Assembly: GCA_051061015.1 (NCBI GenBank)
Contig: JBPFEG010000055.1
Span: 1 to 64,000, forward strand
DNA length: 64,000 bases
Direction of reading: 5' to 3'
DNA from: Methylomicrobium sp051061015
GTDB lineage: Bacteria; Pseudomonadota; Gammaproteobacteria; Methylococcales; Methylomonadaceae
Made by a program: the position numbers and the translations under genes. The notes beneath the pieces are model-generated. The model saw nothing but the letters and a program-made list of their open reading frames with translations, had not been told where the DNA came from and did no database searches. Shown one piece after another: positions 1-8,764 of this stretch (the stretch's first letter is position 1; each line of letters opens with the position of its first letter).

Positions 1-361
1 CCTCCATCGCATTCAGGTAGGTCATCGATACCAGAATGAACAACAGCAGTTCGACATAAGCGAGCAAATTGCTTTCAAACGCCACCGCCGCGGTTTTCGC
101 TTCGCCATGCAGCGCATAATAAATGCAGATCGCAAACCAGACGATCGCCGACCCCAACACCATCGGCTTGGACTTGCGCAATTCGATCACGTCCTCGGCC
201 ATTGCGGCCACATATGCACATACCGTCACAATCACCGAAAGATAGCCTATGACATGACGGGTCAGATCCAATGGCACAGCCGGGCTCGAAGTTCCCGTCG
301 CTTCCGCTGCGGCGATTCCCGGTAACAGCAAAGACAGAACGAGAAAAAGGACGATATTCAT
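1..361 (-). CDS. nhaD: NhaD-type Na+/H+ antiporter, N-terminal part (runs off the window)
   Basis: Reading the minus strand from an ATG at 361 gives 120 uninterrupted codons to the window edge. The first 18 or so residues form a hydrophobic leader ending near GIAAAEA. A membrane stretch follows (HVIGYLSVIVTVCAYVAAMA), then the signature LRKSKPMVLGSAIVW, then an AFESNLLAYVELLLFILVSMTYLNAME-like segment. This order matches the N-terminus of the NhaD family in the ArsB/NhaD ion-transporter superfamily, inner-membrane proteins that expel Na+ in exchange for protons at alkaline pH. The family call rests on recognising the conserved N-terminal pattern; the catalytic half lies outside the window. 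No clear ribosome-binding site is seen. Neighbouring kup is on the same strand, 172 bases upstream. Confidence 0.8.
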   Translation of the reverse strand, partial: MNIVLFLVLSLLLPGIAAAEATGTSSPAVPLDLTRHVIGYLSVIVTVCAYVAAMAEDVIELRKSKPMVLGSAIVWFAICIYYALHGEAKTAAVAFESNLLAYVELLLFILVSMTYLNAME

Positions 362-533
362 TTTATTGACAGGAAAAAAGTAAGACTGCAAATGAGCGCC
401 GAGGCGGGCAATGTAGCTTGGATTTAGCCGCTACAAAAACCTGCTCATTCGCATAAAATGTTAATAATATTATAATCTGGGGAGGAGTTTTCAGGCTACT
501 CCCTTTAATCTCTTAGCGTCGCGCCCCGCCTAC

Positions 534-2417
534 CTATAATTCGATACGAATTCCGAGCTCGATCACCCGGTCGACAGGAATTTTGAAAAACTCGATCGGA
601 CTTGAAGAGTTATGGAATAAAAAGCGGAACAAACCCCGCCGCCAGGTGGGCATCGGGCTGCGCATCCGAAACGAGACACGCTCTCTGCTGATAAAAAAAG
701 ACACTTTTTTCGGATCGATCGCGAGACCTTCCTGAATACATAAATCCAAGGCTCGGCGCACGTCCGCGTTTTGCTTGAAACCGTAATACAGCTTCACGCG
801 ATAAAATTCCCGGTTTTGGCCAAACTTCCGGATTTTGACCCGATGCGCTTCGTCAACAAAAGGCTCGTCCTTGGTCACGATGGTCATCACGATAATTCGC
901 TCATGCAGCACATGATTATGTTCGAGGTTATGCAGCAGCACTTGAGGCACGCCGTGCAACGTTCTGGCCAAGTAAATGGCGGTGCCTTCAACGGTGACCA
1001 GATTCTCCGTAATTTCCTTTTCCAGCTCTTCAAATAACACATGCCTTTCTTCCATATAGTCGTGAATCAACGCGCGCCCTTTGATCCATGTCGTCATGAT
1101 CAGAAACAGCACGCAGGCAATTACCAGCGGCAACCAGCCGCCGGTCGGTATTTTCAGGCTATTGGAGAAAAAAAACAGGAAGTCTATCGCCAGAAATAAC
1201 GATAAAAACAGAATGCTGGTCATCTTGTTCCATTGCCATAGCGCCTGAATTACAATGTAAGCCAGTATCGTATCGACGATCATCGTGCCGGTCACTGCGA
1301 TGCCGTAAGCGGAAGCCAGTGCCGACGACGACTGAAAGCTCAGCACCAGGATGAATACCGCAACCATCAACAGCCAGTTCACGGTCGGCAGATAGACCTG
1401 GCCTTTCTCGTCGTCCGAGGTGTGGTGTATGACCATGCGCGGGCAATAGCCCAACTGTATCGCCTGCCGGGTCACCGAAAATGCGCCCGAAATAACCGCC
1501 TGCGAAGCAATGGCGGTCGCCAAGGTCGACAAAAACAGCAGCGGATACAGTGCCCAGTTCGGAGCGAGCAGATAGAAGGGATTTTGTATCGCGTCGGGGC
1601 GGTCGATCAGCAAAGCGCCTTGTCCGAAATAATTCAACAGCAGCGCCGGAAACACGAAGCCGAACCAGGCGTAACGTATCGGCTTCAGGCCGAAGTGTCC
1701 CATATCGGCGTACAGCGCCTCGGCCCCGGTGATCGCAAGCACGATCGCGCCCATGATCACAAACCCTTCCCAGCCCGACTCAATCAGCAAACTCACGGCA
1801 TAATAAGGGTTGATCGCCATCAATACCGTCGGCTGATGAATCATGTTGACCACGCCCATCACTGCCAAGGAGCCAAACCAGAAACACATGATCGGTGCAA
1901 ACAGTCTACCGACCTGGCCGGTTCCTCTGGCTTGAATCAGAAATAAACCGCCTAGAACGACCACGGCAAGTGGCAGCACATAGTCTGCCAGGGGAGGCGC
2001 GATAACCTCGAGCCCCTCGACCGCGCTGAGTACCGAAATGGCCGGCGTGATGATACTGTCACCGTAAAACAACGAGGCGCCGAGCAGACCGATCGTGAGG
2101 ATGAAAGCCATTTTGCGTGGATTATCCCTCGAACCGTGCAAGGCCAGTGCCATCAACGCCATAATGCCGCCTTCGCCCTTGTTATCGGCGCGCATAATGA
2201 AAATCGCATATTTGGTCGTGACGACCAGCGTCAACGACCAGAAGATCAGCGACAATACGCCGAGCACATGAAATTGATCGATCGGGATACCGCCGTGAAA
2301 CACTTCCTTCAGCGCATATAACGGGCTGGTGCCGATATCGCCGAAGACCACACCGATGGCGCCCAGCGCTAAACGGGCCAGTTGTTCCTTCGTTTGGTTT
2401 TGTGAATCTGAAGGCAT
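534..2417 (-). CDS. kup: Kup/TrkD potassium uptake permease
   Basis: Low-affinity K+ uptake protein of the HAK/KUP/KT family in the inner membrane. The N-terminal block GVVFGDIGTSPLYALKEVF is the family hallmark. About twelve hydrophobic segments follow through roughly residue 450, and then a soluble C-terminal domain of about 170 residues that ends in RVIELGIRIEL. Total length is about 627 residues, normal for the family. The reading frame is open to an ATG at 2423, but the Shine-Dalgarno-like GAGG at 2427-2430 sits only 3 bases from it and 9 bases from the ATG at 2417, so I chose 2417 (start MPSDSQNQ). It is flanked by nhaD and thrC. Pairing K+ import with Na+ export is plausible for ion homeostasis, but the genes are not obviously one operon. 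Confidence 0.95.
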   Translation of the reverse strand: MPSDSQNQTKEQLARLALGAIGVVFGDIGTSPLYALKEVFHGGIPIDQFHVLGVLSLIFWSLTLVVTTKYAIFIMRADNKGEGGIMALMALALHGSRDNPRKMAFILTIGLLGASLFYGDSIITPAISVLSAVEGLEVIAPPLADYVLPLAVVVLGGLFLIQARGTGQVGRLFAPIMCFWFGSLAVMGVVNMIHQPTVLMAINPYYAVSLLIESGWEGFVIMGAIVLAITGAEALYADMGHFGLKPIRYAWFGFVFPALLLNYFGQGALLIDRPDAIQNPFYLLAPNWALYPLLFLSTLATAIASQAVISGAFSVTRQAIQLGYCPRMVIHHTSDDEKGQVYLPTVNWLLMVAVFILVLSFQSSSALASAYGIAVTGTMIVDTILAYIVIQALWQWNKMTSILFLSLFLAIDFLFFFSNSLKIPTGGWLPLVIACVLFLIMTTWIKGRALIHDYMEERHVLFEELEKEITENLVTVEGTAIYLARTLHGVPQVLLHNLEHNHVLHERIIVMTIVTKDEPFVDEAHRVKIRKFGQNREFYRVKLYYGFKQNADVRRALDLCIQEGLAIDPKKVSFFISRERVSFRMRSPMPTWRRGLFRFLFHNSSSPIEFFKIPVDRVIELGIRIEL

Positions 2418-2569
2418 GACCATTACCTCAAGAGAATGAGTAATGCGGAAAGGATTGGCGAAGCCGCCCCGGAAATCACAGGAAACTACGGGTCATCGAA
2501 ACAGGCGACAACCCGGTTTCAGCTAATGAATCCGAGGCCAATGAAATGCCATTGATACCCGGCAAGGTT

Positions 2570-3664
2570 TTACATGTGATCGAGAATCGCCCGTTTGACC
2601 GAATCGAGTTCGGCTTCGATCGTCAAGGTACGCGCTGCAGCGCATTGTTTAATTGCGGTATCGGGGTCTTTCAGGCCGGTTCCAGTCAGCGTACAGACGA
2701 TTCTGCTGCCTTCGGGAATTTTGCCGCTGCGAATATCGCGCCAAGCGCCAGCCACAGAGGTTGCGGAGGCGGGTTCGCAGAAAATGCCTTCATATTGCGA
2801 CAGCATCTTCTGCGCTTCGAGGATCTCTTCGTCGGTGAATTTATCGAACCAGCCGCCGGATTCTTTTTGGGCGGCCCAGGCAAAGTCCCAGGATTGCGGA
2901 TGGCCGATCCGGATCGCTGTCGCGACCGTTTCCGGATTGTCAATCATATGGCCGGCCAGGAACGGCGCGGCGCCGGCCGCCTGATAACCGCACATGACCG
3001 GACGCTTTTGAGTCACGGCCTTATGCGATTCGCTGTCGGTCGAATATTCCTTGTAGCCTTTCCAGTAGGCAGTAATGTTGCCTGCGTTACCAACCGGGAG
3101 ACAGTGGTAATCCGGCGCGTCGCCGAGCGCGTCGATGATTTCAAAGGAAGCGGTCTTCTGGCCTTCGATCCGGTAAGGATTGATCGAATTCACAATCGTG
3201 ACCGGCGCGTGCGAGGCGACTTCTTTGACCAGATTCATGCCCTGATCGAAATTGCCCCGAATCTGGAGAATTGTCGCATCATACATTAAGGTTTGCGCGA
3301 GCTTGCCGAGCGGGATCTTGCCTTCCGGGATGATCACGAAAGCCTTGATGCCGGCCCGCGCCGCATAAGCCGCCGCCGCTGCGGATGTGTTGCCGGTCGA
3401 GGCGCAAATGATCGCGCGACTGCCCTCCTCGACCGCCTTGGTGACCGCCATCGTCATGCCGCGATCCTTGAACGAACCGGTCGGGTTCAGGCCTTCGAAT
3501 TTGACGTAGATTTCGACATCCTTGCCGGCCAGACGAGGAATATTTTGTAATTGGATGAGCGGGGTATTGCCCTCGTTCAGGCTGATGATGCGGGTCGAAG
3601 CGCTGACCGGCAGACGATCGCGGTAACGGTCGATAAGACCGGTGTAGTGTTTAGCAATAGACAT
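2570..3664 (-). CDS. thrC: Threonine synthase
   Basis: PLP-dependent enzyme converting O-phosphohomoserine to threonine, the last step of threonine synthesis. The 364-residue length fits the short (thermophile/plant-like fold) class rather than the long E. coli form. The PLP-lysine motif is GSFKDRGMT near residue 65, and a glycine-rich phosphate-binding stretch CASTGNTSAAAAAYAARAG follows. The start ATG at 3664 has a GGGATAA-type ribosome site upstream. It begins 7 bases after the hom stop codon, so hom and thrC are surely co-transcribed. Upstream alaC is in the same direction, giving the common alaC-hom-thrC gene order. Confidence 0.96.
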   Translation of the reverse strand: MSIAKHYTGLIDRYRDRLPVSASTRIISLNEGNTPLIQLQNIPRLAGKDVEIYVKFEGLNPTGSFKDRGMTMAVTKAVEEGSRAIICASTGNTSAAAAAYAARAGIKAFVIIPEGKIPLGKLAQTLMYDATILQIRGNFDQGMNLVKEVASHAPVTIVNSINPYRIEGQKTASFEIIDALGDAPDYHCLPVGNAGNITAYWKGYKEYSTDSESHKAVTQKRPVMCGYQAAGAAPFLAGHMIDNPETVATAIRIGHPQSWDFAWAAQKESGGWFDKFTDEEILEAQKMLSQYEGIFCEPASATSVAGAWRDIRSGKIPEGSRIVCTLTGTGLKDPDTAIKQCAAARTLTIEAELDSVKRAILDHM

Positions 3665-3671
3665 GGTGTAA

Positions 3672-4982
3672 TTATCCCAGAGTTTCCAGACGGATCCGGC
3701 AGACTTGACCGCTCACGGTTGGCAAGGCTTCGATCTTCGCGATCGCCTCATTCATTTCTTTTTCGAGCGTGACCTGCGTCAATAAGATGATCGGCACCGC
3801 CGTTTCATTCGCGAGCGGTTCTTTTTGTATAATCGCTTCGATGCTGATCTGATGGTCGGCGAGAATTTTGGTCACGTCGGCCAAGACGCCGGGCTTGTCT
3901 TCGGCGTTCAGGCGCAGATAGTAAGCGGACTTGAAGCGATCCGGGGCAAGAATCGGAATTTCCTTGATTGCGTCGGGCTGGAAAGCCAGATGCGGTACCC
4001 GATTTTCCGGATCGCTGGTCAAAGCACGGGTCACATCGATCACGTCCGCGACGACGGCCGAAGCCGTCGGATCGGCGCCCGCACCGGCCCCGTAATACAG
4101 GGTCGGGCCGACCGCATCGCCTTTGACCAGCACCGCGTTCATCACGCCGTTCACGTTCGCGATCAACCGGCGTTCAGGAATCAGGGTCGGATGCACACGC
4201 AGTTCGATACCCTCGGATGTTTTGCGCGCAATGCCCAGATGCTTGATCCGGTAGCCGAGCTTTTCCGCATAATCGACATCGAGCCGGGTGATTTTGGTGA
4301 TGCCTTCGGTATAGACCTTGTCAAACTGCAACGGAATCCCGAATGCGATCGAAGCCAGAATCGTCAGTTTGTGCGCGGCGTCGATGCCTTCGATATCGAA
4401 GGTCGGATCGGCTTCGGCATAACCCAAGGCCTGCGCCTCGGCCAGCACGTCCGCGAAGTCGCGGCCTTTTTCGCGCATCTCGGTCAGGATGAAATTGCCG
4501 GTGCCGTTGATGATGCCGGCCAGCCATTGAATCTCGTTGCCGCTCAGCCCCTCGCGGATTGCCTTGATGATCGGAATGCCGCCGGCGACCGCCGCTTCGA
4601 ACGCGACGATCACGCCTTTCTCGCTGGCCTTCGCGAAAATCTCGTTGCCGTGCAGCGCGATCAGCGACTTGTTCGCGGTGACCACATGTTTGCCGTTCGC
4701 GATCGCGGCCAAGACCATGTCCTTGACGGGGCCCCCGCCGCCGATCAATTCAAGCACGATGTCGATCTCGGGATCGTTGATCACATCATACGGATCGGTC
4801 GAAACCTTAATGCCTTCGGTATTGCAAATGCGCGGTTTGTCGAGATCCCGGCTCGAGGCGCGGGTCACGATGATTTCGCGTCCGGCCCGGCGTGCAATTT
4901 CGGCCGCGTTGCGTTGGAGGACATTGACCGAGCCACCGCCGACTGTCCCTAGCCCCAATATTCCGACTTTTACCGGTTTCAA
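3672..4982 (-). CDS. hom: Homoserine dehydrogenase, TTG start
   Basis: Reduces aspartate semialdehyde to homoserine with NAD(P)H, the branch point to threonine and methionine. An N-terminal Rossmann fold carries GILGLGTVGGGSV, the central domain holds the homoserine-binding region (AGIINGTGNFILTEM and EADPTFDIEGIDAAHK), and a C-terminal ACT domain starts around residue 350 (YYLRLNAEDKPGVLADV). The ACT domain usually mediates threonine feedback. The protein is 436 residues, monofunctional, with no fused aspartokinase. The start is a TTG at 4982 read as the MKPVKVG-type N-terminus; an AGGAG sits about 6 bases upstream at 4988-4993 and no in-frame ATG is better placed. Confidence 0.96.
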   Translation of the reverse strand: MKPVKVGILGLGTVGGGSVNVLQRNAAEIARRAGREIIVTRASSRDLDKPRICNTEGIKVSTDPYDVINDPEIDIVLELIGGGGPVKDMVLAAIANGKHVVTANKSLIALHGNEIFAKASEKGVIVAFEAAVAGGIPIIKAIREGLSGNEIQWLAGIINGTGNFILTEMREKGRDFADVLAEAQALGYAEADPTFDIEGIDAAHKLTILASIAFGIPLQFDKVYTEGITKITRLDVDYAEKLGYRIKHLGIARKTSEGIELRVHPTLIPERRLIANVNGVMNAVLVKGDAVGPTLYYGAGAGADPTASAVVADVIDVTRALTSDPENRVPHLAFQPDAIKEIPILAPDRFKSAYYLRLNAEDKPGVLADVTKILADHQISIEAIIQKEPLANETAVPIILLTQVTLEKEMNEAIAKIEALPTVSGQVCRIRLETLG

Positions 4983-4997
4983 AACAAACTCCTAAGT

Positions 4998-5064
4998 AGG
5001 GTACGCAACGCGTACCGTTTTTATCCGACTGAATAAATAACCCTAGGGTACGCAGTACATACCC
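4998..5064. repeat. Palindromic GGTACGC repeat pair between alaC and hom
   Basis: GGTACGC at 5000-5006 pairs with GCGTACC at 5010-5016. A second related copy, GGGTACGCAGTACATACCC, follows at about 5046-5064. The two copies look like a degenerate interspersed palindromic repeat placed between two co-oriented genes. It could form an mRNA hairpin between alaC and hom. Whether it affects expression cannot be told from the sequence. Confidence 0.5.
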
Positions 5065-5088
5065 CACAGCGCTCAACAAAGCCGGCTA

Positions 5089-6273
5089 TTATACAACCTT
5101 GTCTTTCTTCATCATATGGCGAATGCCCCGTATCGCCTGCCGGGTGCGGTGCTCGTTCTCGATCAGTCCGAAACGGACATGATCGTCGCCGTACTGGCCG
5201 AAGCCAATACCGGGCGCAACCGCAACTTTCGCCTCGATCAACAGTTTTTTCGAAAATTCCAGGGAACCCATTTCCTTGTAAGGCTCGGGAATCGGCGCCC
5301 ACACGAACATCGTCGCCTTCGGTTTTTGAACCGGCCAGCCGGCCGCATTCAAGCCGTCGCAGAGCACGTCGCGCCGCCGCTGATACATCGCGGCGATTTC
5401 GTGCACGCACTCCTGCGGGCCTTCGAGCGCGCTGATCGCGGCGATCTGGATCGGCGTGAAAGTGCCGTAGTCGAGATAGGACTTGATCCTTGCCAAAGCG
5501 CCGACCAGTTTTTTGTTACCGCACATGAACCCAACGCGCCAGCCCGGCATATTGTAGCTTTTAGACAACGAGAAAAACTCGACCGCGATGTCTTTCGCAC
5601 CTTCGACCTGCAGGATCGAAGGCGCCTTGTAGCCGTCGAAAACAATGTCGATATAGGCGATGTCGTGCACGACCCAGATTTTGTGCTCTTTCGCGAGCGC
5701 GACGATCTTTTCGAAAAAGTCCAGTTCGACGCACTGACTGGTCGGATTGCCCGGAAAATTCAAAATCAGCATCTTTGGCTTCGGCCACGACTCGACAATC
5801 GCACGCTGCAGCTCTTCGATAAAATCGACGCCCGGAATCAACGGTACATGACGCAAATCCGCCCCCGCAATCACAACCCCGTAAGGATGGATCGGATAAG
5901 CCGGGTTAGGCACCAGCACCACGTCGCCCGGACCCAGCGTCGCCAAGGCCAGATGTGCAAGGCCTTCTTTCGAGCCAATTGTAACGATCGCTTCGGTTTC
6001 CGGATCCAGATCGACATCGAAACGGTTTTTGTACCAGGTGCAGATCGCCTTGCGCAGGCGTGGAATGCCTCTCGACATCGAGTAACGATGCGTGTCCGGC
6101 CGCTTCGCCGCCTCGAGCATTTTGTTTACGATATGATCCGGCGTCGGCTGGTCTGGATTGCCCATGCCGAAATCGATGATATCTTCGCCCGCCGCTCGCG
6201 CTTTGGCCTTCAGCTCATTCACAATGTTGAATACATAGGGGGGCAGACGACTGATGCGGGGAAATTGGTCCAT
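5089..6273 (-). CDS. alaC: AlaC/YfdZ-type aminotransferase
   Basis: Class I/II fold-type I PLP aminotransferase of 394 residues. DFGMGNPDQPTP near residue 37 is the substrate-loop block typical of AlaC and LL-diaminopimelate-like enzymes. VPNPAYPIHPYG and LNFPGNPTSQ are further family blocks, and the PLP lysine lies in SLSKSYNMPGWRVGFM. AlaC makes alanine from pyruvate and glutamate. In many beta- and gammaproteobacteria this gene precedes hom and thrC, as here, so a role in amino-acid branch chemistry is likely. Exact substrate preference cannot be read from sequence. The start ATG at 6273 lacks a strong ribosome site but the N-terminus DQFPRISRLPPYVF aligns with the family. Confidence 0.9.
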   Translation of the reverse strand: MDQFPRISRLPPYVFNIVNELKAKARAAGEDIIDFGMGNPDQPTPDHIVNKMLEAAKRPDTHRYSMSRGIPRLRKAICTWYKNRFDVDLDPETEAIVTIGSKEGLAHLALATLGPGDVVLVPNPAYPIHPYGVVIAGADLRHVPLIPGVDFIEELQRAIVESWPKPKMLILNFPGNPTSQCVELDFFEKIVALAKEHKIWVVHDIAYIDIVFDGYKAPSILQVEGAKDIAVEFFSLSKSYNMPGWRVGFMCGNKKLVGALARIKSYLDYGTFTPIQIAAISALEGPQECVHEIAAMYQRRRDVLCDGLNAAGWPVQKPKATMFVWAPIPEPYKEMGSLEFSKKLLIEAKVAVAPGIGFGQYGDDHVRFGLIENEHRTRQAIRGIRHMMKKDKVV

Positions 6274-6380
6274 TTACGTTTTTCGGAATAAATAATTAAA
6301 GTAAATAAAAGGGGTCTTCATTCCCACACACGGCGGAAAAATGACGAATGGAGAGTAGATAAACGAAGCGCAGCCACCTT

Positions 6381-7154
6381 TTACATTATTGCAGTTTTCA
6401 ACAACTGCTCGACACGCTGCAAGTCTTCGACCGTATCCACTCCGGCCGGCGGAACTTTATCGACCACTTTGACCGCAATCGCTTCGCCCTGCCATAAAAT
6501 TCTCAGCTGTTCGAGCGACTCGGTTTTCTCCAGCACGGAAGCACTCCAACTGCAATAGCGTCTTAAAAAATCGACCGTGTAAGCATACATGCCGATGTGC
6601 CGGTAATACGGCATTTTGCCTGTCAACGTTCTGTTACCGGCAGCGAACCCGTCCCGATCCCAGGGAATCGGCGCGCGGCTAAAATACAGCGCGTAACCGT
6701 GCCGGTTCAGCACGACCTTGACTGCGTTCGGATTGAAAAGCTCCTCGCTCTCAAAAATCTCTGCCGCCAGCGTCGCAATTCCCGCCTGCTGCTGACCGGC
6801 CAAAACCGCTGCCGCATTGCGCAAATAGCCAGGATCGATCAACGGCTCGTCGCCCTGCAAATTCACGATGATCTCATCCCCTGACCAACCGAGTTGCCCG
6901 GCGACTTCCGCGATCCGCTCGGTCCCGCTCTGATGGTCGGCGCGCGTCATCACCGCAGTAATGCCCAAGGCGCGGACCGCCTGATAAATCCGGTCGTCAT
7001 CGGTCGCAACGACAACCTCGTCCGCATCGGCCTCGCGGGCGCGCTCGCAGACATGCGCGATCATCGGTTTGCCCATGATCGGCAGCAAGGGTTTGCCGGG
7101 CAGCCGGGTCGAACCGTAACGCGCCGGGATCACGACTTTGAAGCGAACACTCAT
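6381..7154 (-). CDS. kdsB: CMP-KDO synthetase
   Basis: 3-deoxy-manno-octulosonate cytidylyltransferase, which activates KDO with CTP for lipopolysaccharide core assembly in the cytosol. The N-terminal nucleotide-binding block VIPARYGSTRLPGKPL is diagnostic, with VVATDDDRI and NLQGDEPLI following. The length of 257 residues is standard. The start ATG overlaps the stop of the upstream Trm112-like gene by 4 bases, showing translational coupling. It is the last gene of the exbB-exbD-lpxK-trm112-kdsB envelope operon. Confidence 0.96.
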   Translation of the reverse strand: MSVRFKVVIPARYGSTRLPGKPLLPIMGKPMIAHVCERAREADADEVVVATDDDRIYQAVRALGITAVMTRADHQSGTERIAEVAGQLGWSGDEIIVNLQGDEPLIDPGYLRNAAAVLAGQQQAGIATLAAEIFESEELFNPNAVKVVLNRHGYALYFSRAPIPWDRDGFAAGNRTLTGKMPYYRHIGMYAYTVDFLRRYCSWSASVLEKTESLEQLRILWQGEAIAVKVVDKVPPAGVDTVEDLQRVEQLLKTAIM

Positions 7155-7342
7155 CTGAACGCGTCGACTTCTTCAAGGCTGAGTATGCGTGCCTCGTCTT
7201 CGAGCATCACCGGAATGTCGTCGCGGATCGGAAACGCCAGTCGGTCAGGCTTGCAAATCAGTTCCTGGTTGGCTTTGTCATAAATCAGCGAACTTTTGCA
7301 GATCGGACAAGCCAGAATATCGAGCAGTTTTTTATCTATCAT
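7151..7342 (-). CDS. Trm112/YcaR-family small zinc-ribbon-like protein
   Basis: A 63-residue protein matching the YcaR/Trm112 family: LLDILACPICKSSL with a single CPxC pair, then ELICKPDRLAFPIRDDIPVML. In bacteria this small protein sits almost invariably between lpxK and kdsB; eukaryotic Trm112 activates methyltransferases, but a bacterial role is not established. The frame is open to a GTG at 7351. The ATG at 7342, giving MIDKKLLD, fits the family N-terminus better. It overlaps the end of lpxK by 11 bases and kdsB by 4. Confidence 0.9.
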   Translation of the reverse strand: MIDKKLLDILACPICKSSLIYDKANQELICKPDRLAFPIRDDIPVMLEDEARILSLEEVDAFR

Positions 7343-8330
7343 GCTTCTCACTAAGTAATTCGATTAACCGTGCCGCAAAAGCGGAATCAACATCCGCCTC
7401 TACCGGAACAGCCCAAAGCTTTTCGTTGGCAAATGCCTTACATTTTACCGCATCCTTCTCGGTCATTAGAACCGGAAACGCATCGCCAAAGTCGATATCC
7501 TGAGACCGAAAAGCAAAGTGGTCCGGATAATCGTGCGGAATACAAGCCACCCCTGACATGTTTAAATGCTTAAAAAACCGCCCCGGATGCCCGATGCCGG
7601 CCACCGCATGACAAGGAACACTTTTAAATTCGGCCAGCAGTTTACGCTGTCCCGTCAGCAGATTGACCGCTTCCGCTCCTGTCAGTCGCATCGGAAATTC
7701 ATTCGGCTGCGTCTGGCCTCCGTTTATCACGATCAAATCCACGTCCTTGAGCCTGGATTTAGGCTCCCGCAGCGGCCCGGCCGGCAGGCAAAAGCCGTTG
7801 CCGAGGCGCCGTTCGCCATCGAGTACCGCAATTTCGAGCGTTCTGCCGAGCGCATAATGCTGCAAGCCGTCATCGGACAGCAACACATCGCAGTGTGCTC
7901 TGTCCAGCAGCAACTGGCACGCCTCTGTCCGAACCGGGGACACCGCCATCGGACAGCCGGTTCGGGCTGCGATCAGCAGCGCTTCATCGCCGACCTCGCT
8001 GGCCTTGCTCTCCGCCTCCACCCACTGCGGCCAAAAGGCAGGCCTCCCGCCGTAGCCCCGGCTGACGATACCGGGATGAAAACCTTTTGCTTTTAAAAAT
8101 TGCGCCAGCCAGATGACCATCGGCGTTTTCCCGGCGCCACCGACCGTGATATTGCCGACCACGATCACCGGCACCGGAAAAACCGTCGTTTTCAACAATC
8201 CATAGCGGTAACAAGTCCTGCGCAGTCTGGCGATGCCTTCGAACAGCTTGCCCATAGGCCACAGTATCAGGCCGGCGCCAGTTTTCCGATACCAGATTCG
8301 CGCCGCCAACCGCGACAGCCCGGCCTTCAT
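7332..8330 (-). CDS. lpxK: Tetraacyldisaccharide 4'-kinase
   Basis: Phosphorylates the 4' position of the lipid A disaccharide precursor at the inner membrane. A P-loop-like VGNITVGGAGKTPM lies near residues 57-70, after an N-terminal hydrophobic patch. SRGYGG and LLSDDGLQHYAL are further LpxK blocks. The length of 332 residues is normal. The ATG at 8330 overlaps the exbD stop as TGATG, so translation is coupled. The linkage of lpxK and kdsB to exbBD is a known gammaproteobacterial arrangement in which an ExbBD pair stands where msbA is found in enterics. Confidence 0.95.
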   Translation of the reverse strand: MKAGLSRLAARIWYRKTGAGLILWPMGKLFEGIARLRRTCYRYGLLKTTVFPVPVIVVGNITVGGAGKTPMVIWLAQFLKAKGFHPGIVSRGYGGRPAFWPQWVEAESKASEVGDEALLIAARTGCPMAVSPVRTEACQLLLDRAHCDVLLSDDGLQHYALGRTLEIAVLDGERRLGNGFCLPAGPLREPKSRLKDVDLIVINGGQTQPNEFPMRLTGAEAVNLLTGQRKLLAEFKSVPCHAVAGIGHPGRFFKHLNMSGVACIPHDYPDHFAFRSQDIDFGDAFPVLMTEKDAVKCKAFANEKLWAVPVEADVDSAFAARLIELLSEKHDR

Positions 8331-8764
8331 CAGTTTGTCTTCGGCTGTTGCGCTTCGAAAGTAATATGCGTAAACCCTGCCCGACCTGCCACATCCAGCG
8401 CACTGATCACGGCCTGATGCGGGGTCTTGCCGTCTGCGCTGATGATGAACGGTATGTCGGCTCCGCTCGCCGCCATTTTCTGCAATTCGCGCAGCAAGGT
8501 TTCGGGCTTTTGATCGATCAGCTGGTGCAGCATCCCATCGCCGCCTTTCACATAATACAGGCCATCGGCATCGATCACTAAGGTAATCGATCTCGGCGGC
8601 GCTTCCGCTTCGGAACCGCTCGCCTCAGGCAATTTTATCCTGACTTGCGTTTGCCGGTTGAATGTTGTCGAGACCATAAAAAAAAGCAAAAGCACGAAAA
8701 GCACGTCGATCATCGATATCAGCGTAATATCGATTTTTCGCCTTTTTTTACGATGGAAATTCAT
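8330..8764 (-). CDS. exbD: ExbD/TolR-family biopolymer transport protein
   Basis: A 144-residue bitopic membrane protein. A basic N-terminus (MNFHRKKRRKIDITL) leads into one transmembrane helix carrying the conserved proton-pathway aspartate in MIDVLFVLLLFFMVSTTF. A periplasmic domain follows. ExbD joins ExbB to couple the proton gradient to outer-membrane processes. The start overlaps the exbB stop by 4 bases. Its position in an lpxK-kdsB operon rather than beside tonB suggests an envelope or lipid A-linked role, but that is inference. Confidence 0.92.
   Translation of the reverse strand: MNFHRKKRRKIDITLISMIDVLFVLLLFFMVSTTFNRQTQVRIKLPEASGSEAEAPPRSITLVIDADGLYYVKGGDGMLHQLIDQKPETLLRELQKMAASGADIPFIISADGKTPHQAVISALDVAGRAGFTHITFEAQQPKTN

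Noticed and set aside
2546..3289. 247-codon open frame on the plus strand
   Set aside because: Antisense to thrC with no family signature.
5116..6291. 391-codon open frame on the plus strand
   Set aside because: Complete shadow of alaC, low-complexity Arg-rich translation.
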